The notes beneath the pieces were generated by a model that did no database searches, was not told the DNA's origin, and saw only the letters and a list, made by a program, of their open reading frames with translations. A program made the position numbers and the translations under genes. From JBFWUW01 sp050247075 (lineage in GTDB: Bacteria; Planctomycetota; Planctomycetia; Pirellulales; JBFWUW01): 64,000 nt of DNA. The first letter of the stretch is position 1, and each line of letters begins with the position of its first letter. The DNA lies in the NCBI GenBank assembly GCA_050247075.1, contig JBFWUW010000027.1, positions 18,656-82,655 on the forward strand, written 5' to 3'. Shown in pieces: positions 1 through 7,928 of the stretch.

Positions 1-169
1 TCAGCTCCGCGGCAATATTCATATATTGCGGGCCTTTCAAGACCTGCGAGTAAACCACATAAGCAATAATCGCCTGATACTCGCGAGCCAAGTCCTCATT
101 CAGCAAGCCAATCAAGTCATCGCGCGTTACGGTCACGTTAGCATCGCGTGCCGAGCTTTCTTGTTTCAT
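1..169 (-). CDS. Ferritin-like domain protein, partial (C-terminus beyond window)
   Basis: Only the first 56 codons are present; the gene runs off the left edge. The ATG at 169 follows a GAGGGG ribosome binding site. The peptide has a short polar leader, then LLNEDLAREYQAIIAYVVYS and LKGPQYMNIAAEL. This is the first helix of a ferritin-like four-helix bundle, with the Glu-x-x-x-Ile/Ala-Tyr pattern of bacterioferritin, Dps and rubrerythrin-like proteins. Such proteins bind a di-iron site and store iron or detoxify peroxide. The subfamily cannot be fixed without the missing metal ligands of the later helices. A small membrane protein gene on the same strand lies 55 bp upstream, so the two may be cotranscribed. 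Confidence 0.7.
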   Translation of the reverse strand, partial: MKQESSARDANVTVTRDDLIGLLNEDLAREYQAIIAYVVYSQVLKGPQYMNIAAEL

Positions 170-224
170 GGCAAATTCCCCTCATTGATGATGGATTTTT
201 TTCCTGCCCCCAACAGGGCAGCCT

Positions 225-371
225 TTACGCGACTCTGCGGCCCTGAAGCAGATTCACCACCAGGACAACGAGCGCCACAACCAGCAACAGATGGATGAGA
301 TTTCCACCCACGCTGAAGCCTATCCCCAGCGCCCACATCAACAACACGACAAGTAATACGGTCCACAACAT
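225..371 (-). CDS. Small lmo0937/DUF5670-like membrane protein
   Basis: A 48-residue protein beginning MLWTVLLVVLLMWALGIGF, followed by a second hydrophobic helix and a basic GRR tail. It matches the lmo0937-family pattern: MLWT start, Gly-rich turn ending GGNLIHLLLVVA, and a terminal GRR. An upstream in-frame ATG at 410 exists, but this start is preferred because GAGG lies 8 nt upstream and because family members begin with MLW. Members are two-helix inner-membrane proteins, often linked to stress, with no known biochemical activity. Here it precedes a ferritin-like gene on the same strand, which would fit a stress role (inference). Confidence 0.7.
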   Translation of the reverse strand: MLWTVLLVVLLMWALGIGFSVGGNLIHLLLVVALVVLVVNLLQGRRVA

Positions 372-648
372 GTTGGGCCTCGAATCAGAAAAGGTTCGGT
401 TTAAGAACAACGCGATTCATGAATTATGGAGAAATGCATTTTCCGTACCGGAACCCGCGGAGCATGGCCTGGGCGAGTTGCCAACAGGCAGCCAATTCCC
501 GCCAGAGTCGCGGAATGCCGCCACTTTCGCCGCGCTAAAAGGCAGCGTATTTGAGCCGGAAATGGCCAGGAACTACCCGTTGACGCTAGCGCCTTGCCAG
601 CCGGCGGGCCAGCCTGGTGCCTGGGCAATCACCATTCAGCCCATGGCT

Positions 649-691
649 AAAAAAACGAGGGAGTACCGGCAATAGGACCGGCACTCCCTCG
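649..691 (-). terminator. Rho-independent terminator of the DUF4912 gene
   Basis: On the minus strand an inverted repeat (CGAGGGAGTGCCGGT, short loop, ACCGGTACTCCCTCG with one bulge) is followed at once by seven T residues. It lies 35 nt past the DUF4912 stop codon. Confidence 0.85.
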
Positions 692-725
692 GGAATTTCG
701 CCAGAGGCTATCAGCCTTTAGAAAG

Positions 726-2063
726 CTACTCGTTGCTTTCGCGGACGAGCGGCTCCATGGCCTTGGTGTTGCGTTCGACCGCCAGGATGACGGTACGCTG
801 TTCCACGCCATCCACGCTGCACGCCACCGCCGGAATGACCTGGCGGCAGTTGGGCATGCTGTAGCGGACGCTAAAGGTGCCGTCGGCCTGCACCTTGACG
901 GGTTCGCCTTGCAAGGTGACGTGGGCATCGGGCTCGGTGGTGCCGAAGACGATGAGTTCGGCATCCAGATCGAATGAGAAGCTGCGGCGGCGCGAAACCA
1001 CGCCGTTGGCACCCGCCCCAAACTTGGTCGTCATGGGGGAACCCATCGGACGACGCAGCCGTTCCTCGAACACCTCTTGCAAGTCGCTGGAAGTACCGTT
1101 GCTGGCGTAGCCGCCGCTCATGGCGTAGATCTTGTCGAAATCCTCGACGACCTCCGACCAATTCTCGTCCTCGGCATCGCTGGCGGCCGAGCGCGGCGTG
1201 CTGACCACGTTGCTGCGGGCCAACAAGTAGAACCGCCCGTTGGCGGCCAAATAGCCGATATCCAACCGGTAGTTCTTGGGAGGATCTTCCACATCAACGT
1301 ACCAATTGTTGACATCGCCGTGGATGTCGATATCGCGGATCACGCGCTCGCCCGTGCTGGTCGTGCCGTTGCCGGAAATCTCCAACACACGCAACGTCGG
1401 CTTGGCCGAATGCCAGTCTTGGCCCATCGCGGCTTCGGCCCGGCGGACGCCTTGGCGGCTGAGTTCCCAATAGGCATGCAGCCAGTAAGGGCCACGGACC
1501 ATGGCAATCAGACGATCCTTGGCATAGCCTTCCGGGCGGCCCGGAGGAGTACAAGAGGCTAGGTTCTTCAATCTTTCTTGCTTCGTCTTGATCTGGGCGA
1601 TCTTCAACTGCGCCTTGCTAGGCTTGGCCGTCGGCACATTCTTGGGCGGCAGAACCTTCAGCAACATCGGCGCGCGGGCGGAATCCGACTTGTCGGCGGA
1701 TGGCTTGGAAGCCGCCGGCTTGCTGGCGGGCCGTTTGGCGGCAGCGGCCGCCTTGCGCGACGACGAACTCTTAGCGGCAAGGTGCAGTTTGCCGTTGGTG
1801 GAGATCCGCGAGTTGGTCGACAAGCGGGCCGGCAGCGCGGCTTTCTTGGCGGTCTTGCCCCGCGATGCCGCTTTGGTCCGCGTGGCCGACTTGGTCCGCG
1901 AGGAACTGGATGCCTTGGCTCGCGTGGAATTCTTGGCCTGAATGCGGCCAAGGGCACGGACCAATTGGTCCTTCTTCATACCGTGCCAACCCGACACACC
2001 TCGTTTCTTGGCCATTTCGGCCAATTTCTTGAGCGTGCAGGCCTTCAAGGCTTCCGTTGTCAT
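726..2063 (-). CDS. DUF4912 protein with Rho-N/SAP-like head and Lys/Ala/Ser-rich linker
   Basis: A 445-residue protein. Residues about 8-40 (CTLKKLAEMAKKRGVSGWHG and following) resemble the Rho N-terminal/SAP helical fold that binds nucleic acid. Residues about 41-165 are a low-complexity Lys/Ala/Ser/Arg linker like a histone-H1 tail. Residues about 175-340 match DUF4912 (DRLIAMVRGPYWLHAYWELS is the diagnostic start). The last 80 residues look like an Ig-like beta domain. The ATG at 2063 is chosen because GGGAGA precedes it and Rho-N starts right after; an upstream in-frame ATG at 2231 lacks this. The DUF4912 function is unknown. The basic linker and Rho-N suggest nucleic acid binding (inference). 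Confidence 0.82.
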   Translation of the reverse strand: MTTEALKACTLKKLAEMAKKRGVSGWHGMKKDQLVRALGRIQAKNSTRAKASSSSRTKSATRTKAASRGKTAKKAALPARLSTNSRISTNGKLHLAAKSSSSRKAAAAAKRPASKPAASKPSADKSDSARAPMLLKVLPPKNVPTAKPSKAQLKIAQIKTKQERLKNLASCTPPGRPEGYAKDRLIAMVRGPYWLHAYWELSRQGVRRAEAAMGQDWHSAKPTLRVLEISGNGTTSTGERVIRDIDIHGDVNNWYVDVEDPPKNYRLDIGYLAANGRFYLLARSNVVSTPRSAASDAEDENWSEVVEDFDKIYAMSGGYASNGTSSDLQEVFEERLRRPMGSPMTTKFGAGANGVVSRRRSFSFDLDAELIVFGTTEPDAHVTLQGEPVKVQADGTFSVRYSMPNCRQVIPAVACSVDGVEQRTVILAVERNTKAMEPLVRESNE

Positions 2064-2815
2064 GGGCTTCTCCCAAATCAGGGCCATAGGGCGGTACGCC
2101 ACGGCCTGCATTGACTTGAATGTCGTCCCTGACTGGACGCTAAGGATATTCTCCTTCCGGCTATCCTTGGCCGGAAATACGGCTGAATCGAGACAGGGCT
2201 TGGCGATACTTTCGCCACACCGCCATCGCACGTCGTGATTCTAGCTATTAGCGCACCAGCAATTGGGGCCAAAATGGCCATTCTTGCTGGGGGAAAGTCG
2301 GAACCGACGACGCAAAATTGATTCTAACCGAACTCCGGGCAACACGCAACCAGAAAGCGAATTCCTACTCGCTATGGCTCCTGAAAATGAAATTCGTAAG
2401 TTGCGAACAGGCAACAAGTTCCAACAAAACACCCATTTTCACACAACCATGCCATTCGACGACACTTTGCCGTGCGGCTGTAGCCAATCAGACACAGCAA
2501 CAATTGCCTGCCTGGCCATCCATAGCCAAGGTCGTCCGTTTCCCAGGCTGCCGCACCACAAGCGTTGACCTGGCAATTACTTACGAGAACCGGCAGACAT
2601 TGTGAAAAAAAACACGAATTATCATTTCCAGCCAATTGACAGTCGATGCTGGCGTTCGCTAGAGTGTCGAACCTTGAGGCAGGTTACGGGCCTGTAAGCA
2701 TGGCCAATCGACACAGTTAATCCGTAAGTGATTGCTGTTAAATACGATAAGTTCATCATTCAGGCTCAGGGTTCAATAAAGTCCCACTTGGAAAACTCGT
2801 GGAACTGGGTGGCTT
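2064..2815. other. Divergent intergenic region upstream of the atp operon
   Basis: About 750 bp with no convincing gene. Short ORFs on both strands lack ribosome binding sites and family resemblance. It must hold the promoters for the minus-strand DUF4912 gene and the plus-strand atp operon. The right half is richer in A+T than the flanking genes. Confidence 0.6.
2636..2665 (+). promoter_or_regulatory. Candidate sigma70-type promoter for the atp operon
   Basis: A perfect TTGACA at 2636-2641, an 18-nt spacer and TAGAGT at 2660-2665 (4 of 6 match to TATAAT). It would give a leader of about 140 nt before the first atp gene. This is pattern matching only; the -10 box is imperfect. Confidence 0.45.
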
Positions 2816-3043
2816 GTGGAACAACCTTCCGAGGATCGCCCCCCGATGGCCGTGGCGATGGAATGGGTTTCTAAGCTGACCACGGTGTCGTTGATGATGA
2901 TACTGCCCGGCATCTTGGGCAATTGGCTCGATAAACGTTGGGGAACCGGTTTTCTGGCGTTGGTTGGGTTTGCCTTGGGTCTTGTGGCGGGTGTTTGGCA
3001 ATTGTTGGTGTTCGTTAGGGCTGACAACAAATCAAAGCAGTGA
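2816..3043 (+). CDS. AtpI/AtpZ-family small ATP synthase-associated membrane protein
   Basis: A 75-residue protein with a GTG start. It has two hydrophobic helices (SLMMILPGILGNWLDKRWG and GFALGLVAGVWQLLVFV) joined by a short basic turn. This is the hairpin of the AtpI/AtpZ (AtpQ) family found at the head of atp operons. Related proteins assist c-ring assembly or form a Mg2+/Ca2+ channel with a second small subunit. It is the first gene of the operon, and its stop overlaps the next start as GTGA. The role rests on size, topology and position. Confidence 0.75.
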   Translation: MEQPSEDRPPMAVAMEWVSKLTTVSLMMILPGILGNWLDKRWGTGFLALVGFALGLVAGVWQLLVFVRADNKSKQ

Positions 3044-3519
3044 GTGCCGCCAGTGGGACAGAAATCAAAGGATCGTCTGTCGTGAGCGCAGTTCAACACG
3101 GCCCAGCCCTGTTGCAGCGAATCAACATTGTGCAGCGCTGCGCCATGCTGGCCGGCGTGGTTTTGGTCGCCTGCCTGGTGGCACTGCCCGTTGCCTTGCG
3201 ATTGTCAGGTTCACAGGGCGCGGTCGCTTGCTGTGTGGCTGCGGCTATCTGCTGCGCCTGTTCGACGGTGGCTCTCGTACTGACGGCTCGCGGCCAAGGT
3301 CCCAATGCCGCCCTAAAGGGTCTGCTCTACAGCATGTTCTTTCAGATGGGCATCCCGTTGCTGTGCGGCATCGCCCTGTATCAATCTGGCAGTGCGCTGG
3401 CTGCTGGTGGAGTGTTTGGGTGGATTGTGGTTTTTCACCTGATCACATTAGCCGCCAAGACTTTGTTGGTACTGCCGCTGGTCAATCCTGGCAAGTCGTC
3501 CATTTCGCAAGGCGCGTAA
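3040..3519 (+). CDS. Second ATP synthase-associated small membrane protein (AtpI/AtpR-like)
   Basis: A 159-residue protein with about four hydrophobic helices, starting with a GTG that overlaps the previous stop (GTGA). An alternative GTG at 3082 would remove 14 residues and gives MSAVQHGPALLQRI. The helices contain several Cys (CCVAAAICCACS). It sits between the AtpZ-like gene and atpB with a 3-nt gap, the slot usually filled by AtpI or AtpR, so a role in Fo assembly is inferred from position. I see no strongly diagnostic motif. Confidence 0.65.
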   Translation: MSAASGTEIKGSSVVSAVQHGPALLQRINIVQRCAMLAGVVLVACLVALPVALRLSGSQGAVACCVAAAICCACSTVALVLTARGQGPNAALKGLLYSMFFQMGIPLLCGIALYQSGSALAAGGVFGWIVVFHLITLAAKTLLVLPLVNPGKSSISQGA

Positions 3520-3522
3520 CGC

Positions 3523-4461
3523 ATGGCCGACCCCATTCTGCATATCAAAGACGCCTACTACTTCGAGATTCCGAAGTTTATGTGGCGGCGCGACTGGAAA
3601 TCGCACGACGAAATCCCCGAAGGCTTGGCGTTCTTGAAAGAGGACCACGCCGATGTGCCGATTGGGGAAATCAACCGCGAAATGTCGGGCAAGGTGGTGA
3701 TTCCCCAGCCGTTCGGCACGCTTCACAGCCTGTATCAGGCGGAGTCTGGCTTCTGCATCTCCAAGTTCATGGTGCTAGAGGTCGTGGCGGCCGCCATTAT
3801 CGCCTTTATCTTCATTCGGCTGGCGGGCCTAGCCAGGTCTTCCCACTTGCCCAAGGGCCGTTTCTGGAACCTGTTTGAATCGTTCTTGGTATTCATACGC
3901 GATCAAATTGCCCGGCCAGCCATTGGCCACCACGACGGCGACAAGTTTGTCCCGCTGCTGTGGACCTTGTTCTTTTTCGTGTTGGTCTGCAACCTGTTGG
4001 GCATGGTTCCTTGGGCTGGGTCGGCCACCGGTTCTTGGTCGGTCACGCTGGCGCTCGCGGCGGTGACATTTCTCACGGTCATTGTTTCCGGGATTCTCAA
4101 GTTCGGGCCGATTGGCTTCTGGCTTAATCAGGTTCCGCACATGGACCTGCCGATTTACATGTTTCCCATCAAGATCGGAATCTTCTTCATTGAGGTCTTG
4201 GGGCTTTGTATCAAACATGCCGTGTTGAGTATTCGCTTGTTGGCGAACATGGTGGCGGGGCATCTGGTGCTGTTGGCTATTCTGGGGCTGATCGTGGAGT
4301 CAGCCAATGCCTCGAACGGCATCTATGCCACGGTGAGCGTTATTAGTGTTGTCGGTTCTACGTTGCTGAGCATTCTTGAGTTGTTCGTGGCCTTTTTGCA
4401 GGCCTATGTGTTTACGTTTTTGTCGGCGCTGTTCATCAGTGCGGCGGTTCATCACCATTAG
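3523..4461 (+). CDS. atpB: F-type ATP synthase subunit a
   Basis: Subunit a of the Fo proton channel, 312 residues. The diagnostic helix SIRLLANMVAGHLVLL is present, with the essential channel arginine at about residue 238. Other transmembrane segments are LEVVAAAIIAFIFI, LLWTLFFFVLVCNLLGMVPW and ISVVGSTLLSILELFVAF. The N-terminus is unusual: about 75 soluble residues, rich in charged and aromatic residues (FMWRRDWKSHDEIPEG), precede the first helix, making the protein longer than the E. coli type (271). It is followed by atpE after 67 nt. Confidence 0.95.
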   Translation: MADPILHIKDAYYFEIPKFMWRRDWKSHDEIPEGLAFLKEDHADVPIGEINREMSGKVVIPQPFGTLHSLYQAESGFCISKFMVLEVVAAAIIAFIFIRLAGLARSSHLPKGRFWNLFESFLVFIRDQIARPAIGHHDGDKFVPLLWTLFFFVLVCNLLGMVPWAGSATGSWSVTLALAAVTFLTVIVSGILKFGPIGFWLNQVPHMDLPIYMFPIKIGIFFIEVLGLCIKHAVLSIRLLANMVAGHLVLLAILGLIVESANASNGIYATVSVISVVGSTLLSILELFVAFLQAYVFTFLSALFISAAVHHH

Positions 4462-4528
4462 TGGCGGCCCTTCAATCGTCTGGAATAGGTCCGCGATTAA
4501 ATTCCTCGTGTTTCAGGAGACTCTGACT

Positions 4529-4828
4529 GTGAACAAGCTTCTGCGTATGGCGGCCCTGGCCGCGCTGGTGTTGTCGTGTGTGGCCGCTCCGGCGATGGCC
4601 GCTGATGGCTCTTCCATCAGCTTTAGCGGTGCCTTCGGTGCTGGCCTGGTGACGATTGGTGCCGCTTACGGCATTGGCAAGCTGGCCTCGGCCGCCGTTG
4701 AGAGCATGGCCCGTCAGCCGGAAGTCGCCGGTACCATTCAGACCGCCATGATTATCGCGGCCGCTTTGATTGAAGGTTTCACCTTCTTCGCGATCTTCGT
4801 GTGCATGCAGCAGAACCCGTTCAAGTAG
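4529..4828 (+). CDS. atpE: F-type ATP synthase subunit c with signal-peptide-like N-terminus
   Basis: Rotor ring subunit, 99 residues. The GTG start is preceded by CAGGAGA at 4514-4520. Residues 1-25 form a signal-peptide-like segment (basic MNKLLR, hydrophobic core, APAMAADGS). The mature part is the usual c hairpin: GLVTIGAAYGIGKLA, a polar RQPE loop, then MIIAAALIEGFTFFAIFV. The ion-binding carboxylate is the Glu of ALIEG. It is followed by Gly rather than Ser/Thr, which favours H+ over Na+ (inference from family pattern). Upstream in-frame codons belong to the shadow of atpB and are not used. Confidence 0.93.
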   Translation: MNKLLRMAALAALVLSCVAAPAMAADGSSISFSGAFGAGLVTIGAAYGIGKLASAAVESMARQPEVAGTIQTAMIIAAALIEGFTFFAIFVCMQQNPFK

Positions 4829-4877
4829 TCGTTGGCATTGGGTTCGCGTTGCCCTTTCGGTTTTTGGAGTGCCCGCC

Positions 4878-5567
4878 GTGTTGCGAATAATATGCGCTTT
4901 CTTGGCTATCGGCTGGTTTGCCGCGGCAGAGAACTGTTTGGCTCAGGCCCACCCGGGCGGAGGCGAGGCAGAAGTCGAGAACGATGCGCAGATTGACGCC
5001 GTCGATGCGCATGGCCACGGCGACGACCACGCGGATGGCCACGGCCACGGCGTAGGGCACGATGGCGCGTCATCGGACCCGTCTGAACTCAAGTCCGATC
5101 TGGCGATCTTTACCTTTATCATCTTTGTCTTGCTGTTTGCCATCCTCTACAAGTTTGCCTGGGGGCCGATCTCCACGGCGCTCGACGCGCGGGAGAAAGG
5201 CATCAAGGACAACATCGAGGCGGCGCAACGGGCCAATGATGAAGGCAAGGTGCTGCTGGCCCAGTACGAGAAAAAACTGGCCGACGCGCAGGGCGAGGTG
5301 AAGGCCATCATCGAAGAAGCCCGTCGCGATGCGGAGCACACGCAGCAAGAAATCTTGGCCAAGGCCCGCGCCGATGCCCAGGCCGAGCGGGACCGTTCGC
5401 TGCGTGAGATTGAAACCGCCACGGACCAGGCCTTGAAAGAGCTAGCCGAAAAGAGCACGAACTTGGCGGTCGATTTGGCCGGCAAGATCGTGCAAGCCCA
5501 GGTAAAAAAGTCGGATCACGACCGTCTCATTGGCGATGCCGTGGCCAATTTTAGCAGTAAGAATTGA
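4878..5567 (+). CDS. atpF: F-type ATP synthase subunit b with His-rich periplasmic leader
   Basis: Peripheral stalk subunit, 229 residues from a GTG with GGAG 8 nt upstream. It begins with a signal-peptide-like stretch (LRIICAFLAIGWFAAAENCL) and an acidic His-rich segment (HGHGDDHADGHGHGVGHDG). Then come the membrane helix (DLAIFTFIIFVLLFAILYKFAW) and the canonical GPI-x-x-LDARE cytoplasmic start of the b coiled coil. That coiled coil is rich in Ala/Glu/Lys to the end. Typical b subunits are about 160 residues; the extra 70 or so at the N-terminus are the unusual part. A 107-nt spacer with an inverted repeat separates it from atpH. Confidence 0.93.
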   Translation: MLRIICAFLAIGWFAAAENCLAQAHPGGGEAEVENDAQIDAVDAHGHGDDHADGHGHGVGHDGASSDPSELKSDLAIFTFIIFVLLFAILYKFAWGPISTALDAREKGIKDNIEAAQRANDEGKVLLAQYEKKLADAQGEVKAIIEEARRDAEHTQQEILAKARADAQAERDRSLREIETATDQALKELAEKSTNLAVDLAGKIVQAQVKKSDHDRLIGDAVANFSSKN

Positions 5568-5570
5568 CTG

Positions 5571-5654
5571 TAAGAGCCGTCTCCGACGGCGAAAATCCGC
5601 GTTCCGTTTGAGTATGGCAGCCGTTTAGCGCCGTCGGAGACGGCTCCTATAAGC
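5571..5654. repeat. Inverted repeat, family A, between atpF and atpH
   Basis: The left arm TAAGAGCCGTCTCCGACGGC begins 3 nt after the atpF stop. The right arm at 5629-5654 is its near-perfect reverse complement, about 37 nt later. Each arm contains its own GCCGTC/GACGGC palindrome. The same unit recurs at 7805-7919 and, degraded, at 50234-50289. Confidence 0.9.
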
Positions 5655-5674
5655 CACGTTGACCAGAACACTCC

Positions 5675-6313
5675 ATGTCCAATAACTCCCAATCGACTGG
5701 CAGCCACGGTGATGCCGCCGACTCTCGTAGTCGGCAGGTGGCGACCGTCTATGCCAAGGCGTTCTTGGGGGCGGCGGGCGAGAAGGCGCAAGATTTGTTG
5801 GAGGAACTCGGTTCTTTGGTCACGGACGTGTTGAACGGCTTTCCCGCGTGGGAGACCGTCCTGTCGTCGGCGCTCGTTTCGCCCGACGAAAAAGTAGCCA
5901 TGCTCGACCGTACCGTGGGGCCGCAAGCATCGGCCACCCTGCTGAATTTTTTGAAGGTATTGGCCCGGCATGGCCGGCTGGATTGCATCCGGCCGATCTA
6001 TCGCCTGGCACAGTCGTTGCATAACGAATCGCAAGGAAAAATTCCCGTCGAGGTTCGCACCGCCGAACCGCTCGACGACCAATTAGCGCAGCGCATCGCC
6101 CAAGCCGTCCGCGGCTTGACCGGGCGAGAGCCGCAGTTGCTGCCAGAGACCGACCCCAGCCTCATCGCCGGGGTCGTGCTACGGATTGGCGACACCGTCT
6201 ACGATGCCTCGGTCTCTTCGCAGTTAGAACGGACCCGAGTCCAGATGATCAACAGGAGCGTCCATGAAATTCAAAGCCGACGAGATCGCTTCCGTCATTC
6301 AGGCGGAAATTGA
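5675..6313 (+). CDS. atpH: F-type ATP synthase subunit delta
   Basis: Connects the F1 head to the b stalk (OSCP homologue), 212 residues. It has the usual N-terminal helical bundle (QVATVYAKAFLGAAGE, PDEKVAMLDRT, LLNFLKVLARHGRLDCI) and the C-terminal beta segment with DPSLIAGVVLRIGDTVYDASV, the best-conserved delta motif. The coding region overlaps the start of atpA by 50 nt. This adds a basic tail (EIQSRRDRFRHSGGN) beyond the usual end. The overlap suggests translational coupling to atpA. Confidence 0.93.
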   Translation: MSNNSQSTGSHGDAADSRSRQVATVYAKAFLGAAGEKAQDLLEELGSLVTDVLNGFPAWETVLSSALVSPDEKVAMLDRTVGPQASATLLNFLKVLARHGRLDCIRPIYRLAQSLHNESQGKIPVEVRTAEPLDDQLAQRIAQAVRGLTGREPQLLPETDPSLIAGVVLRIGDTVYDASVSSQLERTRVQMINRSVHEIQSRRDRFRHSGGN

Positions 6314-7796
6314 GCAATACCAGTCGCAGATCGACGTCCGCGAAGTCGGACGCGTGCTGGAAGTGGGTGACGGCATTGCGCGCGTCTACGGCCTGTCGGG
6401 CGTGATGGCCGGCGAAATGGTCGAGTTCCCTAACGGAACGATCGGCCTGGCCTTCAACCTGGAGGAAAACTCCGTCGGTGTGATCATCTTGGGAGATTAC
6501 CTGACGATCCAGGAAGGGGACGAAGTCCGCAGCACGGGCCAATTGTTGAGCGTGCCCGTGGGCGACGCGGTGATTGGCCGCGTGGTCGATCCGCTGGGCA
6601 ACCCGCTGGACGGCAAAGGCCCCATCGTCACCAGCGAGCGCCGCCCGGTGGAAACCAAAGCAGCCGGCGTGGCCGAGCGCCAGCCGGTGAAAGAGCCGAT
6701 GCAAACCGGCATCAAGGCCATCGACGCCATGACGCCTATCGGCCGCGGCCAGCGTGAATTGATCATCGGCGACCGCAAAACCGGCAAGACGGCCATCGGC
6801 ATCGATGCCATCATCAATCAAAAAGGGACCGGCGTTAAGTGTTTTTACGTGGCGGTCGGCCAGAAAGAATCGACCGTGGCCAACACGGTGCAAGCCCTCC
6901 GCGACAACGGTGCCATGGACTACACCACCGTGGTCATGGCCGGTGCCAGCGACCCCGCCCCGTTGCAATACGTGGCCCCTTACGCGGGCACGGCGATGGC
7001 CGAGTACTTTATGTACAAGGGCGAGCACGCCTTGGTGGTGTATGACGACTTGTCCAAGCAAGCCGTGGCCTATCGCCAGATTTCGCTGTTGATGCGGCGT
7101 CCACCCGGCCGCGAGGCTTACCCCGGCGACGTCTTCTATTGCCATAGCCGCCTGCTAGAGCGGTCGGCCAAGCTCAGCGCGGAACTTGGCGGCGGATCGC
7201 TGACTTCGCTGCCGATCATTGAGACGCTGGAAGGCGAGGTCTCGGCCTATATTCCAACCAACGTTATTTCCATCACCGACGGCCAGATCTACCTGCAGCC
7301 CGACCTGTTCTTTGCCGGCCAGCGCCCCGCCATGAACGTGGGCGTGTCGGTCTCCCGCGTGGGTGGCAATGCCCAGATCAAAGCCATGAAAAAGGTGGCC
7401 GGCGGTTTGCGGCTGGTGCTGGCCCAGTTCCGCGAGTTGGAAGCTTTCGCCCAGTTGGGTACCGACCTGGACGCCGCCACGCAATCGCAACTCGACCGTG
7501 GCTACCGCATGGTCGAATTGCTCAAGCAAGGCCAGTACGTGCCGATGGATGTGTACGACCAAATCTTGAGTATTTTCGCCGGCACCCGCGGGTTTTTGGA
7601 CAAGGTCCCCCGTGCCGAAGTGGCCAAATGGGAGACCGGCTTCCACAAGTTCATTCGCGAGCAAAAGTCCGAGATTCGCAAGAAGCTGATGGATACCAAA
7701 GACATGGACGGCGACCTGGAAAAGGCGATTGAAGCCGCCATCGGTGAGTATCAAAAGCAATACGCCCACAAGCAGGAAACCACCGTCAAGGTGTAA
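6264..7796 (+). CDS. atpA: F-type ATP synthase subunit alpha
   Basis: Non-catalytic nucleotide-binding subunit of F1, 510 residues, the normal family length. It shows a P-loop GDRKTGKTAIGID (about residue 170), the DDLSKQAVAYRQISLL segment, the ATP synthase alpha/beta signature near RPAMNVGVSVSRVGG with the arginine finger, and the helical C-terminal domain. The start is set by CAGGAG 8 nt upstream of the ATG, inside the 3' end of atpH. The gene ends 9 nt before a family A inverted repeat. Confidence 0.97.
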   Translation: MKFKADEIASVIQAEIEQYQSQIDVREVGRVLEVGDGIARVYGLSGVMAGEMVEFPNGTIGLAFNLEENSVGVIILGDYLTIQEGDEVRSTGQLLSVPVGDAVIGRVVDPLGNPLDGKGPIVTSERRPVETKAAGVAERQPVKEPMQTGIKAIDAMTPIGRGQRELIIGDRKTGKTAIGIDAIINQKGTGVKCFYVAVGQKESTVANTVQALRDNGAMDYTTVVMAGASDPAPLQYVAPYAGTAMAEYFMYKGEHALVVYDDLSKQAVAYRQISLLMRRPPGREAYPGDVFYCHSRLLERSAKLSAELGGGSLTSLPIIETLEGEVSAYIPTNVISITDGQIYLQPDLFFAGQRPAMNVGVSVSRVGGNAQIKAMKKVAGGLRLVLAQFRELEAFAQLGTDLDAATQSQLDRGYRMVELLKQGQYVPMDVYDQILSIFAGTRGFLDKVPRAEVAKWETGFHKFIREQKSEIRKKLMDTKDMDGDLEKAIEAAIGEYQKQYAHKQETTVKV

Positions 7797-7804
7797 AATT
7801 CCCC

Positions 7805-7919
7805 CTGTAGGAGCCGTCTCCGACGGCGACCGCGCCGCCCACGATCATCCACACGTAAACAAATCGCCGTCAGAGACGGCTCCCACAACCGACATTGCCG
7901 TGAGAGACGGCTCCCACGG
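7805..7919. repeat. Inverted repeat, family A (one left arm, two right arms), between atpA and atpG
   Basis: The left arm CTGTAGGAGCCGTCTCCGAC (extending to CGGCG) is at 7805-7828. Two tandem right arms of the form GCCGTNAGAGACGGCTCCCAC are at 7863-7888 and 7894-7919. The element fills nearly the whole 132-nt spacer and stops 9 nt before the atpG start. Confidence 0.9.
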
Positions 7920-7928
7920 AACGCAACC

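Noticed and set aside
2263..2568. ORF of 101 codons upstream of the atp operon
   Set aside because: No start signal; lies in the promoter region with AT-rich sequence.
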